From contig CAUDNR010004221.1 of NCBI GenBank assembly GCA_958430865.1, forward strand, positions 36,270-53,166: a stretch of 16,897 nt of DNA, given 5' to 3'. Every line of letters begins with the position of its first letter. The stretch's first letter is position 1. Below are positions 8,717 through 16,897 of the stretch, one piece after another. The translations under genes were made by a program, and so were the position numbers. The notes under the pieces were generated by a model. It saw only the letters and a program-made list of their open reading frames with translations. It was not told where the DNA came from and made no database searches. The stretch comes from Entrophospora sp. SA101 (lineage: Eukaryota; Glomeromycota; Glomeromycetes; Entrophosporales; Entrophosporaceae).

Positions 8717-11550
8717 AAATTATAAATTATAAATTATAATAAATTTAAGATTTTAATACAAATAAGCATATAATAATTATTATTATTCAACATACCTGTA
8801 ATTTGAAGACAACTGGTACACCACAAATGACTTGGTCAACATGAAAACGATTAAATAGAGCACGAAGAATAGTGGATAAAGTTATATAATCTTGCGGAGT
8901 AGATTTTTGTGATAGTAAAAATTGGTATAATGACAAATGCAATGAATTTAAAAAATGTATTGATGGTTGTTTGAAATATGTGGTAATCTATTAATTATAA
9001 TAACAGTTACAATTATAAAATGAAAGAAAAAAGGTCAATATTAAAAGTCTTTTAGTAAATAAAAAAATTGATTGATTGATTATAATTAATTACATTTGAT
9101 GTATCTGTTTCCTTCGGTTCTAGTGGTAAATCAGAACTTTCTAAAAGTGTCAATAATACTTGTGCATATGCTATTCTCACTTCTGCAAAAAAAAATTCAA
9201 AAAAAAATGATAAGATGTTAGTTAATCTTTGTAAATACAAATCAATTGATTAACCACACACAAAACAATAAATAAATATATATAAAATTAATAGTGTACC
9301 ATGGTCATCATCAGAGCAAAGCCCAGTAGTCTTTTGAAACGTTTCAATTTGAATTTCATTTCTTGGATATTCAGGGTAAAGTTTTTTAGATTCGTTATTC
9401 TTTTTAAGAACAGTATCCAGACATTTCAATAAAGTTTTTCTTGAGTCACTAATAGAAATTCCTTTAATAATAAAAATAAGAACATTGGTAAATGTGATGC
9501 CAGTGTTATTATCAGTTATATTATTAACTGATATGAGTATTATTATTATTACCATTACTGTTTTTGCTGTTGCTGTTGTTGTTGTTTTTTTCTTGAGTAT
9601 CCGATTCAGGTTGTAACTGTAAATGTTGAATAATATGTTCCATTATATCATTGACTTGATTGGCATAATATATATGTATTGCAAGCGCACCTAAAATCAA
9701 ATTATATTTATTAATAAATTTCTATGCTCAATTAATAATAATTGTAATATTAAAATGTACCTATGCAAGTGAAAAGTCGTTGAGCATTCATTTCTTCCAA
9801 TTCAGCAGATTTTTTAATCAAAGAAGTTTCAGCCACAGATGCTTTCTCATCACTATTTAAATTTGCGACTTCCAAATTTTGATCCCTTAATTTTACAGAA
9901 TTTAACAAATGACGCAACAAACAACCCAAAACTTCTATAATCGAATAGTTGACCAGGTTAACTTTATTGGTAAGAATGGAGGTTAACATCTCGATCAATG
10001 TGAATTTTTTGGGTAAAGATTCTGCCACATTAATCAATGAATTTAGTTCCTGTATTATTTTGGTAACAAGTGTATGACGAAATACTGGCTATTTTTTAAA
10101 AAAAGGATAAACTTATTAGATTAATGAATCTTTGCGAGAAAAATATGCATATATCTTATATCTATATATGTAGATTACCTGCAAGGAAGAAATGACAACA
10201 AAAGCTAAACTAATACCAAAAGATGATGGCAACCAAAGATTGTTATCGTCTAAAAAGGCAAAAGTTGGATTAAGAGACATATTAATATTTGAAGTGTTGG
10301 CATATTTAAATACTTGTTTGTAACAATTATAAGCTAGTCGCGCATTTTGCTCAGCTGAAATTGTTGTAGAATTTATGGAGAATTGATTTGGTTTTGAATG
10401 ACCATCACTATTATTGTTATTTTCTTCCATTTCGCTATAAATAGTAATTGGTGATAATAATAATATAGACGAATATTAAAAATTTATATATTTATAATTA
10501 TTATTAAGACAGCAATAAAATAAAAATTCTATTGGAGTCTTTTCTCTTTTACTTACATTTTTTGTAAATGTTCTAAACCAATCTCATCATCAGTCAAATT
10601 TTTTAAAAGAGCAGGAATAATTTGTTGAAATTGATGTTTAGATTTTGCCTTATATAATGCATCAGAAGTGACCGCAGCTTGAAGTGCATGAAGCCCTATA
10701 AAATTATATCTATTTATGTTTACATTTAAATTAATAAAGCATTCAAACATTAATAGAATATCATCATCATCGTCATCATGTTTACCTTTTCTCTAAATCA
10801 ACATCAGATTCAATTTCATAAGTTGCGTAGTTTGCAAAATCAGAAATTAAACTTTCATAAATTGTTGTAAATTCACTATCTACTCCGTGTTTACCTTTTC
10901 TCTAAATCAACATCAGATTCAATTTCATAAGTTGCGTAGTTTGCAAAATCAGAAATTAAACTTTCATAAATTGTTGTAAATTCACTATCTACTCCGAGAT
11001 TTGTTCCATCATGATACAAGCAAAAATCAATAAACTAATAATATTATTTAAAAATGTACTGTATGTATGTATGAATAATATAAAATATCCTTAATATTTA
11101 TCTAATATATATATACAAGTATTAATATTTTACCACTGAACATGCTCGTGCAACTAGCTCGATGTCTTTTGTACTTAAAGAGTCAGCAATAATTTTAACC
11201 ACGTTCTTTGAAAATAGATTTAAATCTTTTTTACAAGCACCCAATAATTTTGAAATAATTTGTAAGGAAACATCTATATCTCTGATTTCCCGAGAAAATG
11301 AATATTATTAATAATATTATAGGTACATGAATAATAATAAGTTATACACATACTGCTTTTTACGTTTTTTAACATCGCTAGCAACTCTTTTTTCTAGATG
11401 GATGCCACATTTTGTAAGCTTGGCAGGTTTTGAATTTGCATAAAATACAAGATACGAAAGTTCGTTCGACTTTGGATTTAACTCGTCCGGAGCAGTTGGA
11501 TAACAATTGTTTATAAGGGTGGCATGTTTAGACCAACTGTGATAAGCCAT
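7606..11550 (-). CDS. EFR3: EFR3, plasma-membrane anchor of the PI4-kinase (Stt4/PI4KA) complex
   Basis: Fourteen exons on the minus strand: 11550-11354, 11281-11134, 11034-10895, 10709-10557, 10434-10179, 10088-9761, 9690-9553, 9461-9300, 9182-9094, 8987-8796, 8678-8550, 8467-8026, 7902-7722, 7639-7606. All introns are GT..AG, every phase agrees, and the sum is 2589 nt (862 aa), close to other fungal EFR3 proteins. The N-terminus has the family start KHATLINNCYP, then NELSYLVFYANSKPAKL and LEKRVASDVKKRKK. Cys16 and the basic residues match the membrane-targeting patch. Further matches are FIDFCLYHDGTNL, IGLHALQAAVTSDAL, EVRIAYAQVLLTLL and LNSLHLSLYQFLL with VICGVPVVFKLQ. The rest should be helical-repeat scaffold with a Ser/Thr-rich insert (about residues 660-675). 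In yeast EFR3 recruits Stt4 and Ypp1 to make PI4P at the membrane. Exon 14 is inferred; reading past exon 13's donor would instead stop at 7706-7708. Confidence 0.9.
7976..8018. repeat. (AAT)n microsatellite in EFR3 intron 12
   Basis: A run of about 14 AAT units lies inside the intron 7903-8025, only a few bases from the donor at 8025-8020. Read through on the minus strand it would give a poly-Tyr tract, which is not translated in the spliced model. Confidence 0.85.
8679..8712. repeat. (AT)n microsatellite next to the EFR3 intron 10 acceptor
   Basis: An uninterrupted AT run of more than 15 units makes up the acceptor end of intron 10 on the minus strand. The AG used (8680-8679) directly follows the repeat, so length change here alters the distance from branch point to acceptor without touching the coding frame. 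Confidence 0.8.
10779..10996. repeat. Perfect 109-bp tandem duplication covering EFR3 exon 3 and its donor site
   Basis: Copy 1 is 10779-10887 and copy 2 is 10888-10996; I compared them base by base and found no difference. Copy 2 holds the last 102 nt of exon 3 plus the start of its GTAAAC donor. Copy 1 falls inside intron 3 (10894-10710, 185 bp) and carries a second identical donor. The unit is not a multiple of three, and reading through the first donor meets TAA at once, so only splicing at the first donor (10895/10894) keeps EFR3 intact. It is either a very recent mutation or an assembly artefact. Confidence 0.95.
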
Positions 11551-12555
11551 ATTTTTTGTTATATATATTATTAAATTAACTTAAAATAAAAGGATGGGGT
11601 GTTACACATTGTTGTAAAAAAACCTTGTCAATCTTGACCTTTTATTACTTTTGATTTTGAGCCTTGAGTATATTAATATTGTATATTAATATATATACAA
11701 TATTAATAAACCCCAAAATTATAGGTAATTATCCGATCCCACCTCTCAACTGATTAGTGATCTCAGATACTTTTCAAGTTTTGTCTCAAAATGACATTGT
11801 TAATTGTTAATTACCAGGAAATCATATATTAATATTGGCCCAGGCATCCATTTTCAACTATTTCCGAAATGTTCAATCTTCATTTGATAGATGGTTCCAA
11901 CAACCTAACTTTTATCACTTTAATCTTATTGAACTAGAGTGGACTATCTATTATACTCGAATTCTTAATTTCCTTTAAGATTAACAATAAATAAATATAC
12001 AATATACAAAAATCCAATAAATTACAATTACTATCTATGCTTTGAATTTAATGGGAACTCAGATGTATAGTTAGTGTCAATATTCCTTAATTCTTCTGAT
12101 TCTAAATATTCTGTCTAATTATGTGTGAGATTTTAAATGCATTTGTTATTATAATATTATTGATTATTTGTGTGGTCATGGATTAAGAAGCTAATAGTTT
12201 ATATCAAATGGTTAAAGCAATTAATTAAAGGAATTGAAGAAATATATTTACGTAGTCACAAGTAATCATTTTCACCATTTTTTTGCATGGATGTTAATAT
12301 TTGTGAATAAATCAAACTATATATATTTTTGTCCCGCTACGTAATAGTAAAATTTTTTTATTTGGATTTTCAGCCGCTAAATTTTTATTTGTTGGAAAAA
12401 AGGAAGTGCCATCGGTTTTTATTTCGTTGTGTTTACATATTCTTGGGTAAGTTTAAGAAGTATTTATGATTGTGTGGGTCACACACAGCTTGTTAAAAAA
12501 AAATCGAAAATCAGGCGCGACGGATATTTGTGGAATTTTTTTTCTTTTTAAAATA
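11551..12555. promoter_or_regulatory. Intergenic region between EFR3 (left) and the kinase locus (right)
   Basis: Divergent spacing makes this the likely promoter region for EFR3 and for the pseudogene. A perfect 16-bp inverted repeat, TATTAATATTGTATAT (11671-11686) with its complement at 11693-11708 and a 6-nt loop, lies about 120 bp upstream of the EFR3 start. A smaller one, TGTGTGGGTCACACACA, lies at 12471-12487, upstream of the pseudogene. No open frame is credible. Assignment as promoter rests on position only. Confidence 0.35.
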
Positions 12556-13195
12556 ATGAATTCTGATGAATTACCAACTCATTAAATGAATTAATTTGGT
12601 AGAAATGATTTGATAGTTGGAGTTGCTAAATTATTAAAAGGATTAGTCGAAATTGTACCAGTTGTAAACACAATCTAGCAAGTAATTATTTTGACAAATT
12701 TTATGAATCAATAAATGAAATAGAAAATCTCTTGGTTAAATTACAAAAAGAAGAATAAGGAGAGAAAGACATAATAATCAGTAAATTGGATAAAGAATTA
12801 AATATAGATGGTGAATTATATGAAAAAGTATATATTACGTGAAAGGTTGTAAAGAAAAAAAATTTGAAAATTTAATTGATAAATGTGGGAATGAAGAAAT
12901 TGCTAGATTCCTTTATTATATATGTAAAATGAAATCAAGTAATCATAATGGTATTCGATGGGATTCCATTTAATGGGTTTAAGGATATTGAATATTTAAT
13001 TAAAAGCGGTTTTGGTGAAAATATTAGTTTATATGAAATTCTGTGTGAATTTATTAATATTTAGTTGAAAGCAATCAATGAAATTAATGAAATTAATTAA
13101 AGATCCAAATAATGGTGATTATCTGTTGATGTTTGGCTATGCTTCACGTGGAGATTTACATAAAATTTTGAAGGAATTACTTAGGAAAGGTAAAA
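12556..13195 (+). pseudogene. Pseudogene of a glomeromycete TKL-type kinase
   Basis: Recognisable pieces appear in order but in shifting frames with many stops. From 12601: RNDLIVGVAKLLKGLVEIVP, ending in a TAG at 12676. From 12681: a helical stretch FYESINEIENLLVKLQKEE. From about 12850: NLIDKCGNEEIARFLYYIC. From 12962: IPFNGFKDIEYLIKSGFGEN, matching the WIPY..L..IEKIGKGGF segment of the intact downstream kinase. From about 13099: GDYLLMFGYASRGDLHKIL, a kinase hinge with helix D. The catalytic-loop half is missing. The N-terminal helices resemble the helical-bundle heads that precede kinase domains in some members of this family (inference). Same strand as the intact kinase, so the two may be products of tandem duplication. 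Confidence 0.7.
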
Positions 13196-13442
13196 GGTTA
13201 TTGTCAAACTCATTATAATATACTATACTTTAATTATGAATGACCCGCACATTGGTAATATTTTTTCATTTGTCGGTAGTTTGAAATTGTGTCAACGATT
13301 TTCTGCGTAGGCTGCAGAAATCATGAAATGTGTGTTTAAAAACGGGAAAGTGCTACAATAAAATTTTTACACCCGGCAGGTGATGAGAACTAAAAATTTA
13401 TTTGTGTAGCCTTATATAAATTATTGCAAATAATTTTTAAAA

Positions 13443-14685
13443 ATGGAAAACACTTTAAATGAAAATAAGCATGATGAATATTCATATAAAAGAAACGAAA
13501 AATATGGGGAATGTCCAACTTGTAAGAGATATAATACTGATAATTCATGGTGCCAATCATGTGATCCAAAGCTATTAACTGAAGGATGGACTAGTGGCAA
13601 TGAAACATTGGATGAGTTGATTAAAATCACACAACTTAAAGCAACTCATTATAGTAATTATTTTTATTTTCAATGGATTCCTTATAATGATTTAACAAAT
13701 ATTGAAAAGATAGGTAAAGGTGGATTTGCAACTATATACAAAGCCAATTGGTTAAATGGTAAAAAATATGCAGTTGGCAAAAAAAGAGTTAGTGAAGATA
13801 GAATTGTGGCATTAAAAAAATTACATAATTCACAGAATATTTCTAATGGATTTCTTAATGAGGTAAATTATTTTATTAAGTTTCAGATTTTTTTAAAAAT
13901 ATTATTGTTGTAATTAAATATTTTATTTGTTATCTTAGTTCAAAAACTATACAAAGCTTCATGGTATAATGTGGATAATTCGTATACATGGATTAACACA
14001 AGATCCAATTACAAAAAAATATATATTAGTAATGGAATACATAAAATACGGAAGTCTTCAAAATTATTTAACAAATTATTTTGAAGATTTAAAATGGGAA
14101 CATAAAATTAGTATTCTTAAACAAATTATTACTGGGTTAAAAGATATTCACGAAGAAAAAATTATTCATCATGATCTTCATAGCGGAAACATTCTTCAAA
14201 ATATTGCTATTTCATATATTACAGACTTGGGGTTATCATGCCCAACTAGTCAAACATCAGCATCAAACAAAAATGATATATTTGGAGTACTACCATATGT
14301 TGCACCAGAAGTTTTAACAGAGAAACCATACACAACAGCATCAGATATATATAGTTTTGGAGTTTTAATGTCTGAAGTATCAACTGGTCAACAACCTTTT
14401 AGTAATTTGGCACATGATGTAAACCTTGCAATTAAAGTATGTGAAGGCGTAAGACCAGGATTCTCAAACAACACACCAAAATTCTATATTGAATTAGCAT
14501 CCAGATGCATGGATGCTAATCCAGATAAACGTCCAACTGCTGAAGAAATTTATAATATTATTAATTTTTGGGATGATTCTAAAGATCATAATTATAGACA
14601 ATATTCAAATGAACAACAGAATGAATTAAAATCATTTTGCCATCAATTTGATCAATTAATAAAAACGTTCATTTTGGAAACTTGA
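13443..14685 (+). CDS. TKL-type protein kinase of the expanded glomeromycete family
   Basis: Two exons, 13443-13862 and 13939-14685, joined in phase 0 across a 76-bp GT..AG intron, give 388 aa. Residues 24-40 hold two CxxC pairs (C24, C27, C37, C40) in a Trp/Asp-rich head, possibly metal-binding, followed by GWTSGN. The kinase domain starts near 80: glycine loop GKGGFATIYK (91-100), VALKK with Lys125, Glu140 at the exon end, hinge VMEY (171-174), catalytic loop IIHHDLHSGN (Asp219, Asn224), DLG at 236-238, VAPEV (261-265) and DIYSFGVLMSE. The HRD arginine is His and DFG is DLG, but the ATP- and magnesium-binding residues are kept, so it is probably active, likely on Ser/Thr. The substrate is unknown. 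A TATA-like TTATATAAATT lies 30 bp upstream of the ATG. The last codons lie in a tandem repeat. Confidence 0.88.
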
Positions 14686-14900
14686 TTTGTAAATAGATCT
14701 TGACTTTAGCATTTATTTCGATTGAACCCGCCTGTATTTGAATGATTGATAAAATATTCATTAAATATATTTTGCAAACAACTTCACAGATCTTGCCTTT
14801 AACACTTATTTCAATCACACCTATACAAAATATTTGAATAATTGATAATAACGTTCATTTGCAAACTTCTTAGATCTTGTATTTAACAGTTTCTTCCACA
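14655..14900 (+). repeat. Degenerate ~95-bp tandem repeat, about 2.6 copies, overlapping the kinase stop codon
   Basis: Copies begin near 14655, 14748 and 14844. Each has AT(A/T)ACGTTCATTT-like sequence, then GCAAAC..ACTTC, then AGATCTTG, then TTTAAC..TTTATTTC and TATTTGAAT(A/G)ATTGAT; the third copy fades out after AGATCTTGTATTTAACA. The first copy contains the kinase's last codons and TGA. The copies differ by substitutions and small indels, so the duplication is old. Confidence 0.7.
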
Positions 14901-15849
14901 AACTCGTAACCTATCGTCAACTCTACTTTTTCTATTGAATTATTTTGATTTTTTTTTTTTTTTTAGATTACGCAGGATTACACAATAAAAATTATGGAAT
15001 AGAATTTGCCCAATGGAATGTTGTAAACTGTATATATCCATGCACAACTTGAAATACAAGTCTCATTTTTCCATTACTAGTACTCGTCTCGGGGTAATAC
15101 ATGCAATGGCGAACCCATGTGACTCACTTAAATGTGTTAATGGAATTTTTTCTAGTGGCTCATGCTGGGTGTATTGAATCTTTGTGACTTCTCTTTTGTT
15201 AATTTTTATTGTTTATTTTATTTAGAAGGAAACATTTAAAAAAAGAGATAAAAATTCATTTGTAATTTATATTATAGCAATGCAATAAGTAACAAACAAC
15301 AATAAATCATAATTTTTTGAGGATCCTATTTATAGACTATTGTCTTGGCCTGAATGATGTCATTTTTTTGCTTTTTGCGACAAAGAAGATGCAAATTCAA
15401 ACCCAACTTAAAATAAATTAATTTTTGTTCTCGGGTAGCAAAAACTCACATTGCGTTCTCAGTTGCAAGCTTGTTTTAATTAGTTAATCATTTTACAGAC
15501 AAAAATCATTTTCTACCTCAAAAAAAATATTTGTTTTAATTTCTATTTGAACTTCTAACCGAACTGAAACATTGAAGATGACTATAAAACATTATATCCT
15601 TGCAACGGTGTAATATTAATAGCACAACTTTGTGAAGAAATCTGTTTGTTTCTGTGAAATTGAAATCTATAATTAAAATTATAGAGTAAGGTGTTATGGA
15701 TATGAAATTCTGATAGGCTAATTTGAATGTAATTTTATAATAGTTTTTTTATTGAACATAAAAAAACTAAACTAGTTTGTTTAGCTTCTCTAAAATTCTG
15801 ACTTGTATAAACTATATAATATGTGAACCTCCGGTTCTTGTTCTAGTTG
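14901..15849. other. Intergenic region, nothing identified
   Basis: Contains a T18-like tract near 14949-14964. I found no open frame, RNA gene or terminal repeat I could support. Confidence 0.4.
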
Positions 15850-15851
15850 TA

Positions 15852-16047
15852 CAGTATAACCCTTGTTTCAACGGATTATAATTATGATTAAATTCGCGTT
15901 TCAACAAATTTTAAAAATCTTTGTTACACATTATTATTATGAAAACATAAAAATCCGTTGAAACGCGATTAGTAATTTCGTTTCAATGGATTTTAAATGA
16001 AGTTTTCTTATATCTCCAGCCACTCCGTTGAAACGAGGGTTATGCTT
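15852..16047. mobile_element. 196-bp MITE with pogo-like ends, TA flanks and nested inverted repeats
   Basis: The left end starts CAGTATAACCCTTGTTTCAA and the right end, reverse-complemented, AAGCATAACCCTCGTTTCAA; 21 of the first 24 bases agree. TA flanks both sides (15850-15851 and 16048-16049). The right end has lost the first C of CAG. A core GTTTCAACGGA occurs five times with changes: forward near 15865, 15898 and 15979, reverse near 15955 and 16024. CGCGTTTCAAC (15895-15905) pairs exactly with 15957-15967. There is no coding capacity. A different family from the MITE at 6118. Confidence 0.8.
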
Positions 16048-16304
16048 TATATAAGTAAAAAGGTTTTCAATGGATCATTAATATTAACATGAATAATATT
16101 TTCCCCCTTCTCTTCCTCTTTATTTAAAACAACAGCAATAATTTCTTCTAATCCAGGATTTGCTTCAATTTCGTAAGTCTTATTACAATTAATGTAGTCT
16201 TCAGTTGTTATTGATTCTTCATAATATTCATTCATTATATTTTGCAACTTTAATACTATTTTCATAATTAATATAATAAAATTTTCGAATTTAAAATTAA
16301 ACAA
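16047..16304 (-). pseudogene. Short acidic ORF, possible C-terminal fragment of a Tigger/pogo-like transposase
   Basis: Open on the minus strand for 85 codons, likely starting at the internal Met (about 16265) if translated at all. It is rich in Glu and Asn (for example NPGLEEIIAVVLNKEEEKG), resembling the acidic tails that follow the DDE domain in fungal Tigger/pogo proteins. No catalytic part is present upstream, where AT-rich and repeat DNA begins. The stop (16047-16049) is made by the right edge of the MITE; at the empty site the frame would have run only two codons further (Tyr, Asn) to TAG. The transposase assignment is a guess. Confidence 0.35.
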
Positions 16305-16337
16305 TATGATTGGTTTAGCAAAAAAGGGACCATGTCA

Positions 16338-16450
16338 TTTAAAATCGACTTTCAAATGACCCAAATGATTTGTCATTTGTCATTTGAGCCATTTGAGATC
16401 ATTTGAGGTCACTTAGTCATTTAGTCATTTGTCATCACTTGAGCCAACTG
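16338..16450. repeat. Degenerate TCATTTG-type short tandem repeats
   Basis: Many variants of GTCATTTGAG, CAAATGA and GGTCACTTAG follow each other at 7-11 bp spacing. AGGTCACTTAG is shared with the cluster at 160-195 on the opposite strand, so the two may be relics of the same dispersed repeat. Confidence 0.6.
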
Positions 16451-16897
16451 TGCTCCAAATATATCATTTTTGTTTGATACAATATTTGACTAACTGGGTA
16501 TGATAGTCCTAAGTCTGCAATATATTGAATAATTTTTTCAGGATAATAAGACCATATTAATGCTATAAAAAAATAAAAATATTGATTTGAAAATACAATA
16601 CCACAATACAATGAGTATGTTTATGATAATAATAATTATTAAAAATTTTTTTGTCAAATCGTTATTTTAATGTACATATTTGATACCCATTCACTATTAA
16701 ATATAATCTATAATTTCATTTCTCTCGATATTTAATATCACAACTATAGTAGCCAAATAAATCATAAATAATTTTAATACATAATAAAATGACAAGATTT
16801 AAAATTCATCTCGTATATCTAAATCAATCTGACGAGAATCTAAAAAAAATATTTATCACAAGAGTAGATATTAATATTAAGATTAAATTAATAAAAA
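16451..16897. other. AT-rich intergenic DNA to the window end
   Basis: No open frame, RNA gene or terminal repeat seen. Confidence 0.4.

Noticed and set aside
13421..13630. 69-aa minus-strand ORF
   Set aside because: Antisense to the N-terminus of the kinase, which has clear domain evidence.
1..16897. CRISPR array, bacterial operon or tRNA/rRNA genes
   Set aside because: No spaced identical repeats, no ribosome-binding sites or polycistronic layout, and no tRNA-like A/B boxes or rRNA sequence that I could recognise. The introns show the DNA is eukaryotic.

Overview
The window is eukaryotic nuclear DNA, most likely from an arbuscular mycorrhizal fungus (Glomeromycotina, Rhizophagus-like). 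It is very AT-rich, its genes are split by many short GT..AG introns (about 70-190 bp), and it is littered with decayed multicopy genes and short DNA transposon remnants. Two genes support the placement. One is a kinase whose N-terminus has the CxxC..YNTDxxWCQxCDP..GWTSGN..WIPY layout I know from the large TKL-type kinase expansion of these fungi. The other is a fungal-type EFR3 gene.

Layout. 1-123: end of a pogo/Tigger-like element. About 285-880 (-): coding remnant with four in-frame stops. 1226-1420 (+): short unexplained open frame. 1562-3346 (-): decayed multi-exon gene of unknown function, with good splice sites but one frameshift and two stops. 3740-5260: GC-richer island with a possible decayed (+) gene whose last exon (4746-4941) is open. 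5260-7600: intergenic DNA holding a degenerate GAATAAAA array and a 175-bp TA-flanked MITE. 7606-11550 (-): EFR3, 14 exons, reconstructed in one frame to 862 codons. It has a perfect 109-bp tandem duplication across exon 3 and its donor. 12556-13195 (+): kinase pseudogene. 13443-14685 (+): intact 388-codon kinase in two exons, whose last codons lie in a ~95-bp degenerate tandem repeat. 15852-16047: second TA-flanked MITE, inserted at the 3' end of a short ORF (16047-16304, -) that may be a transposase tail.

Functionally, EFR3 is housekeeping: it anchors the PI4-kinase complex at the plasma membrane. The kinase and its pseudogene belong to a fast birth-and-death family. I see no operon-like or coordinated system. 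The most informative signals are structural: the exon duplication in EFR3, the stop codon embedded in a tandem repeat, and three distinct pogo-like terminal repeat families in under 17 kb.
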